Below, one piece after another: positions 18,487 through 28,769 of a DNA stretch of 64,000 bases (positions within the stretch are counted from its first letter, which is position 1; each line of letters opens with the position of its first letter). The stretch is from Schizochytrium sp. CCTCC M209059. Lineage: Eukaryota; Sar; Bigyra; Thraustochytrida; Thraustochytriidae. The position numbers and the translations under genes are program-made. The stretch is from NCBI GenBank assembly GCA_000818945.1, contig KN805371.1, forward strand, positions 680,666 through 744,665, given 5' to 3'. The notes below the pieces were generated by a model. It was given only the letters and a program-made list of their open reading frames with translations. It searched no databases and was not told the origin of the DNA.

Positions 18487-20817
18487 TCAGTTAAAGGTAA
18501 TCGTGGACGCCTGGCGGATGAGCTTAGGATCCTTGAGCTCATGCTTGGACATGAAGGCATCGAGGCCAGGCGTGGATCGCGCCTTGTGCGACTCCTTGTA
18601 CTTGGCCATGCGCTTGTTCTGCAAGTACGACATGAGAAGGCAGTCGACGGTGATGTCGTACGCGGCGAGCACCTGGGCAGCTGCAAACCAGGCGAGAAAC
18701 ATCGAAGTCGCGATCGGCGTGATAAAGCTGTACAGCTGCTTCTCACCGCCAAAAGCGTACTCGGGCTGATCGATCCAGAGCCAGCACGTGAGACCAGAGA
18801 CCATGGTAATGAGAATCTGGCCAAAGCGCTGAATGAGGTCGCCAAGAAAGGTGACGAGAGCAACTTGAGCCACGTTGGTGACCATTGCTGAAAATGCCAT
18901 CTTGGTCGAAACGCAGAACGAGCCGCCAAACATGACCGTATAGATGAAGGCGTGACGCGAGACAAACTCAACACAGCGCTGCACGCAGCGGAGAAAAGCC
19001 TGGAGGGCGCAAAAGATGATGCGCACCACGCGATTATCTTGACCGAGCTCCTGCAGCCGACGCTGCAAGTAGGCGGCCATGTAGCGGATAAAGGAAACGA
19101 TGGCGAGGACGAGCGATCCAAAAGCCACCGTACCGAGATGATAGCGGATCGCCACATAAAAGGAACGAAGAATGGGGATGCGTGTTTTACCAGCGCCATC
19201 CTCGGCAACCTCGCCCGCCCAGAACCAACGCAGCACAGCACCAGAGATGGTCAGCGTGTTGATGCCGCTGATAAAGTTGAGGATCCAGAAGAGGCCAAAA
19301 ATCATGTAGGCCATCACCACGGTCTTATAGGAGAAGCTGTCCTGGAGCACGCTCACCTCCACTGCGGTGTCATCCGGGTCGATGGCAAGTGTCGTGTTAA
19401 GAAAGACAATCTCGTACTTACCAGCCGTGGCCACAAAGGCTGCGCAGGTGGTCCAAGCAGCTGCGGCTGCAAAGGTGATTCCCATGCTGATAAAAGGAAC
19501 AATGACGATGAAGATGTTTTGCCGAATGGCTTTCGACGCTTCCTCAAAGATCTCAATGGCGCGCTTGATACGATCAATCATTGTAAAGACGATAAGCAGC
19601 AAAAGAACGGAAAAGACGGTCGAGGCGATAGCCGCGTGCTTGAATTCCTCCGTGTACTCAAGGCTTGCCTGGAGCGCATTGGGTAGCTCCTTGGTAGACA
19701 CGGCATCGGCAATGAGAGATGCGTTGACCTGCAAATCGAAAAGCTCCGACTCAGAGATGGCATCCGTAGCGTCTTCAATGAGGGTTCCGGCCTGGCTCGA
19801 GATGTTGTCGATGAGGGTTCCGGAGAGGAGACCAGCCTTGACGTAGCAAAAAAGAGTAAAGATGACGCTCATGATGACGGCGGAGAAGACAACGATCCAC
19901 ACCATGAAACCGACGCAGCAAAACAGCGAGAAGACGTAGAGGAGGCCGACGACCACGGAGACGCCGAGACCCGAAATGAGAATGGGCTCGTAGGCCCGGA
20001 CAAGGTCACCCGTGTAGCGCTCGATGGAGACAGCGATCGTGTTGAAGCTGTCAAAAAGCACATTAGAGGCGGTCGGCTGTTCACGAGTGACCTTGGTTAC
20101 CTCGCGATAGGAGACACAGAGCTCCTCGACTCCGCCGTAAATATCGGTCACGTTCTTGAACTTGGTGCACTGCGACTCGGGGAGCACCTCGACCTCGTAC
20201 ACGTACTCGGGAAGGCAGCGGAAAAAGATGGGGGTGGTGTCAAAGAGGGTCTCAAAGCACTCGGTGTGAATGAGGGTGTCCAGGCAGTTAGATCCGAAGG
20301 GAAAGGTGCCGTACCAGTTCCCAAGGCACTCATTGATGACGGTATCGCGCGAAAATCCAGAAAGGTCCATCTGCTCGGCCACGGCGACCTCGGCAGCATC
20401 TGTGCAGACGTACTCGCCGGCCAAGGGGCAGGTGCTCTGGCAGATGCCGTAAAAGTTGAGACTCCCCACGTCGACGTCGCCCTCGAGGTAGCCGGACATG
20501 AGGACGTCTTCCTCGACGCGCGGGTACACAATGTACTTTTCGTTTTCGTGTCCGTCTCCGCCGCAGAGTTCGCCATTATGGTTTGATCCGTACACGAGGC
20601 GGGCCGGGTCACCTTGCTCGACGCCGATGATGGTGAGCGCGACCATGCCTGCGATGTAGACAATAAAGAGCAAGAGGCACGGGATGTCGGTGCACCCGCG
20701 CTTTTTCACGGGGATGACATCCTCCTCTTCTTTGGCGGATAGGGGCTTTTCCTCAACGCCCGCGTCGACGGAGACGTCGTCGAGCGCCGCGCTCTCGATG
20801 TCTTTTCCTTTGCCCAT
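18487..20817 (-). CDS. choline transporter-like protein (SLC44/CTL family)
   Basis: The 776-residue multi-pass protein starts at the ATG at 20817 (MGKGKDIESAALDD). The family N-terminal block is RGCTDIPCLLLFIVYIAGM, then GDPARLVYGSNHNGELCG. A long Cys-containing lumenal or extracellular loop of about 200 residues follows, then a string of hydrophobic helices. The CTL core near the C-terminus reads RCVEFVSRHAFIYTVMFGGSFCVSTKMAF with VTFLGDLIQRFGQIL. CTL proteins move choline or related substrates across plasma or mitochondrial membranes. Length fits (human CTLs are about 650 to 710 residues). No intron. A (GGTC)n run lies 48 to 83 nt upstream of the start. Confidence 0.9.
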   Translation of the reverse strand: MGKGKDIESAALDDVSVDAGVEEKPLSAKEEEDVIPVKKRGCTDIPCLLLFIVYIAGMVALTIIGVEQGDPARLVYGSNHNGELCGGDGHENEKYIVYPRVEEDVLMSGYLEGDVDVGSLNFYGICQSTCPLAGEYVCTDAAEVAVAEQMDLSGFSRDTVINECLGNWYGTFPFGSNCLDTLIHTECFETLFDTTPIFFRCLPEYVYEVEVLPESQCTKFKNVTDIYGGVEELCVSYREVTKVTREQPTASNVLFDSFNTIAVSIERYTGDLVRAYEPILISGLGVSVVVGLLYVFSLFCCVGFMVWIVVFSAVIMSVIFTLFCYVKAGLLSGTLIDNISSQAGTLIEDATDAISESELFDLQVNASLIADAVSTKELPNALQASLEYTEEFKHAAIASTVFSVLLLLIVFTMIDRIKRAIEIFEEASKAIRQNIFIVIVPFISMGITFAAAAAWTTCAAFVATAGKYEIVFLNTTLAIDPDDTAVEVSVLQDSFSYKTVVMAYMIFGLFWILNFISGINTLTISGAVLRWFWAGEVAEDGAGKTRIPILRSFYVAIRYHLGTVAFGSLVLAIVSFIRYMAAYLQRRLQELGQDNRVVRIIFCALQAFLRCVQRCVEFVSRHAFIYTVMFGGSFCVSTKMAFSAMVTNVAQVALVTFLGDLIQRFGQILITMVSGLTCWLWIDQPEYAFGGEKQLYSFITPIATSMFLAWFAAAQVLAAYDITVDCLLMSYLQNKRMAKYKESHKARSTPGLDAFMSKHELKDPKLIRQASTITFN

Positions 20818-23248
20818 TCTCGCCTTGTTCGCTCGCGATAGTCGCCTCTTACCGAGACGCGCCTTGGTCGGTCGGTCAATCCGGTCGGTCGGTCGGTCGG
20901 CTGATCAGACTCACTGTCAGTGTCCGTGAGACGTGTTGATCTCGCTGCCTTGCCGGCTGCTTGCGCTGGGCGGCGAGCTCCCTCGCCAGGCCAACCTGCT
21001 TGCGGAATTGGGATTTACTTTACCAGCGCCCGGCCCTCACGGGGACTGTCAGCCTCCCTCCCGTCTTGTCTGCCTGCCTGATCGCGTGCTCGGAAGGAAG
21101 GAACTTGAAGCAAGGAGAAGAGGTTGAAAGGCAAGCAGGAAGATGCGGATGCGGCGCCCGTTGAAGGGAGCAGGAGCAGAGACAAAGAAAGAGGTGTGCG
21201 CGAGCGAGAGAGAGAGAGAGAGACGCAGAGAGAGAGAGAGCCCGCGCACGCGGCGAAGACGCTTTCGGTACTCGCCCACCAGCCCACTCTTCTCCTCTCT
21301 CCGCGCCATGTGTGTGTGTGCGCAAAGAGCAGAGAAAGTCCAAGCCAGCCTGAGCATGTGGACTGCGACAGAGCCCGCGCGCGCGGACTTACTACTCGCT
21401 CACTTGCAGTTAGGTAGTTATACCTCACTCGTCCTGGGGCGCGCGCAAGTCACGCGCCGCCAAGGGCGGTACTACTCGATCGGCCGGCGGCCGCCTTCGA
21501 GCGAGCGGGTTCGACGTCGAAGCGGCGGCTCGCAGGGCGGCGCAGCGCAGCGCAGCGCAGGGCGCGCTGACTCGAGGCTTGAGGCCAGCTCGCGCCGCGC
21601 TTTGCTTTGCTTTGTCCGAATCCTTGTCTTGCATGGTAGGAGCAGGTCAGCCAGCCAGCCAGCCGGCCGGCCATCAGTGTGTTTGTTGCGCTGGGATGAT
21701 GTCCCTTGCTTGCGCGACCAGAGCGCTGGAAAAGGCACAGAGAGAGAGGGAGGAAGAGAGAGAAAGAGAGAGAAGCGAAAGGACGCTCTGGCTGACGCGG
21801 CTGCGCGCCGTGCTTGCTTGCATCGAAGCGTGCACACATCCAAGTTGTTTGCAGCATCAGCCAGCTGCAGCTGCAGTTGCAGCTGCTGCTGCTGGCGGCG
21901 GCGGTATAGACGGATGCATGGATGTGTGTGTGGCTGTGGCTGTAGATGGACGGATAGATAGATGGATGGATGGATGGCTGTGGCCATGGTGGATAGCATG
22001 GCATGCACACCGCGACATGGGCACCCGCACGTGCTGTGCTGCGCCTTCCCTCAGGTTTACCACCCTCTCAGGCCGCTTGAAGACGGAAGGAAAAAGAAGG
22101 AAGGGAATAGGGCCTAGTATGCACGGTGTTTGTGCACATAACATGTTCGCGTGTGGGCCCGCCCCAGCGAGGGAGAGGTTTTCCCCTTGCAGAGCAGGAG
22201 ACGGATGATGATTATTGTTAGAGTGGCAGGCAGGGCAGGCCTTGTTCTAAACGCGAACTGGACGCGCCCTCTTTCCGGCCAGTATACTAAAGTGATGCTA
22301 GCCCAAGGGGCTCGCGAAAAGCATGCGATGAATGAAGATAGGAGGAGCAAAACGTTCATAAGAGCCTGCTTCGGAGACGCCGTCATGTCGCCCATGGTCG
22401 GCAGCGGCCAACGAAGCGAACTATTGGGGGACATCCGACTTACGTCTCCACTGTAATGCCAAAAAAAGTGTGCGAAAGAGCTCGCGTTCTCACCTAGTAG
22501 TCCCCGTGACATGGTCCCCGCGTAGCAAGAACATTAGGGTGTGTACATCGTTATCGAACAAGGGAGAGAGACGTTGAGTTCGTAGAAAACTTTTCTGACT
22601 GACAGTGACCGCGTCGCTCGCCACGCGTACCGACACTCAGCTGCAGCTGCAGATGGAAAAAGGAGAAAAATGTAGTGGAGTGAAACGTTTCAATCGACCC
22701 GTCGCTTCACTATTTTCCCGCTAAACGCGAACTCGCTCAGACACCCAAACGAGACAGCCTTCCAGAGCAGAGCACGACCTCTTGGACTCCAACGGACGTC
22801 CGGGGGTTACCAGCTTACCAGACTTGTGCTGCGCAGATGTAAACAAGCACATGAATAACCCTCGCGGAGGTACGAGGGACAATTCAACGGTTACGAAGCT
22901 TGATCGTTGAAGCCTCTACTTGCTCCCATTAACAATGCATAGAGAGACGCGCGCTTTGGAGGCGTTGAGCCTGACGATGTTCGTAAGAGAAACCCTAGGC
23001 TCACGGCCTCCAGAGGATCAAGAGACCGGTTGGAATGAGCGAGTTTGCATTCCCTTTCACCTTTCATCATTACGAATTTTTCATCGTGGACAGGACAAGC
23101 ACGAAGTCGGCGGACAAACCCGCAACCTCAGACGCCTGCTGCCTTTCGCTTGCGAGCTTGCGCAGGATTGTAGTCGTCAGCGTCTTCCAGGCCGTGCGCA
23201 CGAGGCAAAGCAGCAAACGCCTTCATCTGCTTCGCTTTGTCAAACAAG
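20818..23248. other. 2.4-kb gene-poor divergent spacer
   Basis: It holds (GGTC)n at 20865, (GA)n at 21205-21241, CCAG/CCGG units near 21650-21672, CTG/GGC triplets near 21885-21905 and (GGAT)n at about 21955-21976. The longest open frames (21143-21961, 21579-22208, 22114-22512) are repeat-derived or compositionally odd, with no domain. I found no tRNA-like fold. The EGF-like gene's 5' UTR should lie near the right end. Confidence 0.55.
20865..20901. repeat. (GGTC)n run upstream of the CTL start
   Basis: Imperfect GGTC tetranucleotide units with one interruption (AATCC) near 20879-20883. Confidence 0.8.
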
Positions 23249-24025
23249 ATGCAGTATACTGTTCTCCTTGTGGCCGCTCTGGCCTGCCTCGTGGGCTTTG
23301 GTGAGGCTGCCTGCCCGAACGCGTGCTCTGGCCATGGTCGATGCACAAATTATGCGGCATCCTTCTCTGCCGTGAGCGACAGCGTCAACTACTACAAGCC
23401 TTCGTCCGGGGACTATGGCTATGATACGTCAACGACAAAGAAAGACTCGTGCACTTGTTTCCTTCGCATGGAGGACGGAGTGGAGATTTACGACTACACT
23501 GCGCCCGATTGCTCGCTCAAGACTTGCCCAAGCGGCCCTGCCATTGGTGGCCTCCCCTATACCGACCACAACCACAACCAAATCACCGAGTGCTCGGGTG
23601 TTGGTACCTGCGATCGATCGACGGGCGAGTGCGCATGCCAGACTGGTTTCACCGGTAAAAACTGCGGCCGCCGCACCTGCCCCAACAACTGCAACGACCA
23701 CGGCAAGTGCCTTCTCCTCAAGGATATTGTCTCGCAAGTGGCAGCTGCAAACTCTGACTTTGAGTACGACACCAGCACCCTCTCTTACGATGCACCTTTT
23801 GACGCTTCGACCAGTGCTGGGTGCTTTTGCGATGAAGGCTTCATGGGACCTGACTGCTCCTTGCACCAGTGCCCAACGGCCGCCGATCCCATGGGCGGCT
23901 ACGGTTCCGAATCCGGTCGCGAGTGCTCTGGACGCGGAAGCTGCAACTTCAACACTGGCGCCTGCACGTGCTTCGAGGGGTACTATGGCACCGCCTGCGA
24001 GGTCCAGCATGTCAACTTTAGCTAA
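23249..24025 (+). CDS. secreted EGF-like-repeat protein, 258 aa
   Basis: The start is the ATG at 23249, with the favourable context CAAACAAG. A signal peptide (MQYTVLLVAALACLVGFGEA) leads into a Cys-rich ectodomain with no membrane segment. EGF-like or tenascin-like modules are visible: CPNACSGHGRC, CSGVGTCDRSTGECACQTGFTG, CPNNCNDHGKC, CFCDEGFMGPDC and CSGRGSCNFNTGACTCFEGYYG. Paired CxCxxGxxGxxC motifs end the modules. Such short secreted EGF proteins are common in stramenopiles. Role unknown; cell-surface or wall adhesion is an inference. Confidence 0.85.
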   Translation: MQYTVLLVAALACLVGFGEAACPNACSGHGRCTNYAASFSAVSDSVNYYKPSSGDYGYDTSTTKKDSCTCFLRMEDGVEIYDYTAPDCSLKTCPSGPAIGGLPYTDHNHNQITECSGVGTCDRSTGECACQTGFTGKNCGRRTCPNNCNDHGKCLLLKDIVSQVAAANSDFEYDTSTLSYDAPFDASTSAGCFCDEGFMGPDCSLHQCPTAADPMGGYGSESGRECSGRGSCNFNTGACTCFEGYYGTACEVQHVNFS

Positions 24026-24417
24026 CTGGAAAACATTTATCGAAACCTCTGTGACGAGTTCTCCTGGCGGAAAGCAAAGTGTTTTGCGACGTACTTGCAA
24101 ATTCTCGTCTATTTGCTTTCCACTCTCTTTGCGCGGCAGCTATTTGCGCGAAGCGAGCGGCAAGACCGCTCTAACGGCGTACCCGACGTGAATGTGCGCA
24201 TATCTCTCGCTCGGAGACCTTTTATCGTGAATTAAAAAAAGAAGAAGAAGTAAGTCCCTGTCGGGTGAGATCTTTAAAGGATGCCAAATGTATTCGATTC
24301 TGTTTCGGTTGTAATTGGCCTTTTCGAACAACCATCTGAAGCGTTTTTCAGATCAAAGCATTTGCGCGCCAGAAAGGGTTCTATTCCTTGATTGTTTGTC
24401 TTTCGAACGTAACATAT

Positions 24418-24976
<559 letters not shown>

Positions 24977-25632
24977 GGTTTTTTCTCTTCAGAACAATGA
25001 GCTCAAACTCGACACCAGGGAATGTCTTGCGTTAAATTATTGGGAAACAAGTTCATACAAAAACTCTGCATACGAACGCAGCAAGAACATTTTCACTATT
25101 TCTTGTCTTTCTTACGTCTCGTAGCTTGGTGGCAAGCGAACCTTTACAACCAAAGAATGTTTCAATCTCGAGACACAGCTCTGAGGAGTCCCATCGTCAC
25201 AGACAGGCACGCACGGTACTCGTTCGTCCTTCGACGGCATCAGAATCTGTGCAGCTCAAGCAAGTGAGAGAATGAATTCCTCTATCGTTATGCATAGGTA
25301 TGTGCATCTGGTCCAGGTTTGCTGTCTTTTTATAAATCATGTCCATCACAGCCTGCAGTTGCCTCATAATTCAAGCTCGGAAAAGTAATGATTGCGTGGA
25401 GCGCGTTTCATGTGAGTTGTCTAATCGACGGGACTTCGTATACGAGAACGGGGCATTCTTGATTCAACGAAAGTCAAATTCGATCAAGTCAAGTGAGATC
25501 AAGCTTTACGTTCGAGACGTCTGGCTATCATCAGGTCGCATGCTTTGCACTCGCGCTGTAAATAAACGCGACTCTCCTTTGTTCGTGTTCAAGCTGCAGC
25601 ACACTTATGATAACCTCATCGGCAGCTTGGCT

Positions 25633-25640
25633 TAGGCCTA
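25633..25640. promoter_or_regulatory. TAGGCCTA palindrome
   Basis: A copy of the recurring 8-mer, inside the longer imperfect palindrome CTTAGGCCTAAG, 943 bp upstream of the first alpha-tubulin ATG. Confidence 0.3.
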
Positions 25641-26404
25641 AGCTAAACACGTTCAAGGACTGCTCGACGCTTCATCGAGTCACACAATGAGATCTCTTCA
25701 TGCACGACTCGTAACGCGCCTTGCCTCTCCTTCCCGCTCGGCGTGGCTCCTCTCGCCGCGTCATGATTCTCTCTCTTTCTCTCTCTCTCTGGCCACATTT
25801 CTAGGTATGTTCTCTCCGGGACGGTTGCAAACAGCAGTAGACAGACGCCCGCGCTCGTTCTTTTAGCTCCTCCCCTCCCCATCACGCTCGAGCGCGCCCC
25901 TCATCGCAGCCAACGCCCGCCCATCGACACCAACCACCGCGAGCAGTATCCCCGCCTCTCGACCCTCGCCTGCGCCGGCCGGCCGGCCGCCTCCTAGCGC
26001 GCCAGCCGTCGCGGCGTCCCGGCAACCGTCGCGCCTCTCCTCTTTCCCTTTCCCTCCGAGTCTCTCCCCGAGACCCGTGCTGAGCTCGGCGATCACTCAC
26101 CCGCAGCACAGCCACCCGCGCGGCGGTTGCACGCATTGCGCTCGCGGCCTGCCAGTGTATGTATGCGCAGGGGAGACGCGCGACGCGACGCGTGCTCGGG
26201 CCGGCACTGCGCGTGTAACGGTCGCCGCGATCACGGGCCGTGCTTGTTATTCTTCTCTATGACTCGTGGTGGATCTGGGCTGGAGGAGAGAGGCGGCGGC
26301 AGGCGCGGCAAATCTGGGCGCTGCGCAGCAAAACCGAATCGAGATCTTTAGCGGCCGTGCCTGACAACACGACTGCTCTTTCGCAAGACAGCAACCCCGA
26401 GACA

Positions 26405-26548
26405 GTAAGTGTGAGGAGAGGAGACCGCCGCGAGCACGGGGCGGAGTAGAGCAGAGCTGGCGCGCTTCGTCAAGAGGAGAAGAGAAGGAAGGATACGACG
26501 GCGATGACGAAGAAAGAGGACGGGTCGCTAACTTTGTCTACGTTGCAG
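26405..26548 (+). other. probable 5' UTR intron of the first alpha-tubulin gene
   Basis: The donor is GACA|GTAAGT, the branch point CTAAC is at 26528-26532, and the acceptor TTGCAG ends at 26548, 16 nt after the CTAAC. The 144-bp element ends 35 nt before the start codon. The second copy has no equivalent strong set of sites. Confidence 0.65.
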
Positions 26549-26583
26549 CTTCTTTGACAAGAAAAAAAAAAAAAACAAGCAAG

Positions 26584-27945
26584 ATGCGTGAGGTCATTTC
26601 CATCCACATCGGCCAGGCCGGTGTTCAGGTCGGTAACGCCTGCTGGGAGCTCTACTGCCTCGAGCATGGCATCCAGCCGGACGGCCAGATGCCCTCGGAC
26701 AAGACCATTGGCGGCGGCGATGATGCCTTCAACACCTTCTTCTCCGAGACTGGCGCCGGTAAGCACGTGCCCCGCGCCGTGCTCGTCGATCTCGAGCCCA
26801 CCGTCTGTGACGAGGTCCGCACCGGCACCTACCGCGCTCTCTACCACCCCGAGCAGATCATCACCGGCAAGGAGGACGCTGCCAACAACTACGCTCGTGG
26901 CCACTACACCATCGGCAAGGAGATCGTCGACCTCGTCCTCGACCGCATCCGCAAGCTCGCCGACAACTGCACTGGTCTCCAGGGCTTCCTCTGCTTCAAC
27001 GCCGTCGGCGGTGGTACCGGCTCCGGTCTCGGTTCGCTCCTCCTCGAGCGTCTGAGCGTCGACTACGGCCGCAAGTCCAAGCTCGGCTTCTGCGTCTACC
27101 CCTCGCCCCAGGTGTCGACCGCTGTCGTCGAGCCCTACAACTGCGTGCTCTCGACGCACTCGCTCCTCGAGCACACCGATGTCGCCGTCATGCTCGACAA
27201 CGAGGCCATCTACGACATCTGCCGTCGTTCGCTCGACATTGAGCGCCCGACCTACACCAACCTGAACCGCCTGGTCGCTCAGGTCATCTCGTCGCTGACC
27301 GCCTCGCTTCGCTTCGATGGTGCTCTCAACGTCGATATCACCGAGTTCCAGACCAACCTGGTCCCGTACCCGCGCATCCACTTCATGCTTTCGTCGTACG
27401 CCCCGGTCATCTCGGCCGAGAAGGCGTACCACGAGCAGCTCTCCGTGTCTGAGATCACCAACGCTGCTTTCGAGCCCTCCTCGATGATGTCCAAGTGCGA
27501 CCCCCGCCACGGCAAGTACATGGCCTGCTGCCTCATGTACCGTGGTGATGTCGTCCCCAAGGATGTCAACGCTTCGGTCGCCACCATCAAGACCAAGCGC
27601 ACCATCCAGTTCGTCGACTGGTGCCCCACTGGCTTCAAGTGCGGTATCAACTACCAGCCCCCCACCGTCGTCCCCGGTGGCGATCTCGCCAAGGTGCAGC
27701 GCGCCGTGTGCATGATCTCGAACTCGACCGCCATCGCCGAGGTCTTCTCGCGTGTCGACCACAAGTTCGATCTTATGTACGCCAAGCGCGCCTTCGTGCA
27801 CTGGTACGTCGGTGAGGGTATGGAGGAGGGTGAGTTCTCCGAGGCCCGTGAGGATCTTGCCGCTCTCGAGAAGGATTACGAGGAGGTCGGTGCTGAGACC
27901 GCCGAGGGCGAGGGCGAGGAGGCCGAGTACGGTGAGGAGTACTAA
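26584..27945 (+). CDS. TUBA: alpha-tubulin, copy 1
   Basis: The 453-residue protein starts at MREVISIHIGQAGVQVGNAC, the alpha-tubulin N-terminus, preceded by an A-rich AAGCAAG context. Visible landmarks are Lys40 in SDKTIGGGDD (the luminal acetylation site), the GTP-binding GGGTGSGLGS loop, the catalytic-type loop EPYNCVLSTHS and a genetically encoded C-terminal Tyr (GEEY) available for detyrosination. It heterodimerises with beta-tubulin to build microtubules. Codons strongly favour C-ending forms, as expected for high expression. It differs from copy 2 at only five synonymous sites. Its 3' region carries a conserved hairpin at 28032-28050. Confidence 0.98.
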   Translation: MREVISIHIGQAGVQVGNACWELYCLEHGIQPDGQMPSDKTIGGGDDAFNTFFSETGAGKHVPRAVLVDLEPTVCDEVRTGTYRALYHPEQIITGKEDAANNYARGHYTIGKEIVDLVLDRIRKLADNCTGLQGFLCFNAVGGGTGSGLGSLLLERLSVDYGRKSKLGFCVYPSPQVSTAVVEPYNCVLSTHSLLEHTDVAVMLDNEAIYDICRRSLDIERPTYTNLNRLVAQVISSLTASLRFDGALNVDITEFQTNLVPYPRIHFMLSSYAPVISAEKAYHEQLSVSEITNAAFEPSSMMSKCDPRHGKYMACCLMYRGDVVPKDVNASVATIKTKRTIQFVDWCPTGFKCGINYQPPTVVPGGDLAKVQRAVCMISNSTAIAEVFSRVDHKFDLMYAKRAFVHWYVGEGMEEGEFSEAREDLAALEKDYEEVGAETAEGEGEEAEYGEEY

Positions 27946-28769
27946 ATTTCTTCACTTTGCGAGCTCCTCGTCTACGCTTGCCTTTTGGAATCACTTGCAT
28001 GAGGATGCGATGCCTTCTGTGTCGGCTTTGCCGTCTCCCAACATGAGACGTGCTTCGCAAGACCGCTGTGCTCGCGCCGCACGCTCTGTGTGTTACATTA
28101 ATTTTTTTGTAGATGAAGTTTCTCTATTCTCTCGAAATTCTGTAGAATGTTATAGTCTCTTCACTCCCGTGATTGGAGAGGATTCTTGCTTGTTCCCTCC
28201 CGCCCGGGTAGCGCTTGGAGCAACGCTTGAGCGCGCGCTCGAAAGCGGACGGCGCAACGAGCCGTTTCACGCCGCGCTGTCCAAGTCCCATTTTTCTCCT
28301 TACCCCATGGCCGTTGCATGCCAATTTTAGGCCCCCCACTGACCGAGGTCTGTCGATAATCCACTTTTCCATTGATTTTCCAGGTTTCGTTAACTCATGC
28401 CACTGAGCAAAACTTCGGTCTTTCCTAACAAAAGCTCTCCTCACAAAGCATGGCGCGGCAACGGACGTGTCCTCATACTCCACTGCCACACAAGGTCGAT
28501 AAACTAAGCTCCTCACAAATAGAGGAGAATTCCACTGACAACTGAAAACAATGTATGAGAGACGATCACCACTGGAGCGGCGCGGCGGTTGGGCGCGGAG
28601 GTCGGCAGCAAAAACAAGCGACTCGCCGAGCAAACCCGAATCAGCCTTCAGACGGTCGTGCCTAACAACACGCCGTTCTACCCCGCCTTCTTCGCGCCCC
28701 TTCGCGTCCAAGCATCCTTCAAGTTTATCTCTCTAGTTCAACTTCAAGAAGAACAACACCACCAACAAG
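27946..28769. other. spacer between the alpha-tubulin genes
   Basis: It holds the 3' region of copy 1, with the hairpin, and the promoter of copy 2. A GTGCCTAACAACACG block near 28655 matches GTGCCTGACAACACG near 26357 upstream of copy 1. No gene seen. Confidence 0.6.
28032..28050 (+). promoter_or_regulatory. 3' UTR hairpin, alpha-tubulin copy 1
   Basis: CGTCTC and GAGACG form a perfect 6-bp stem around the loop CCAACAT, 86 nt after the stop. The identical 19-mer follows copy 2. Confidence 0.6.

Noticed and set aside
21015..22512. Several frames of 100 to 270 codons in the 20.8-23.2 kb spacer
   Set aside because: They are built from (GA)n, (GGAT)n and GC-rich runs, overlap on both strands and contain no recognisable motif.
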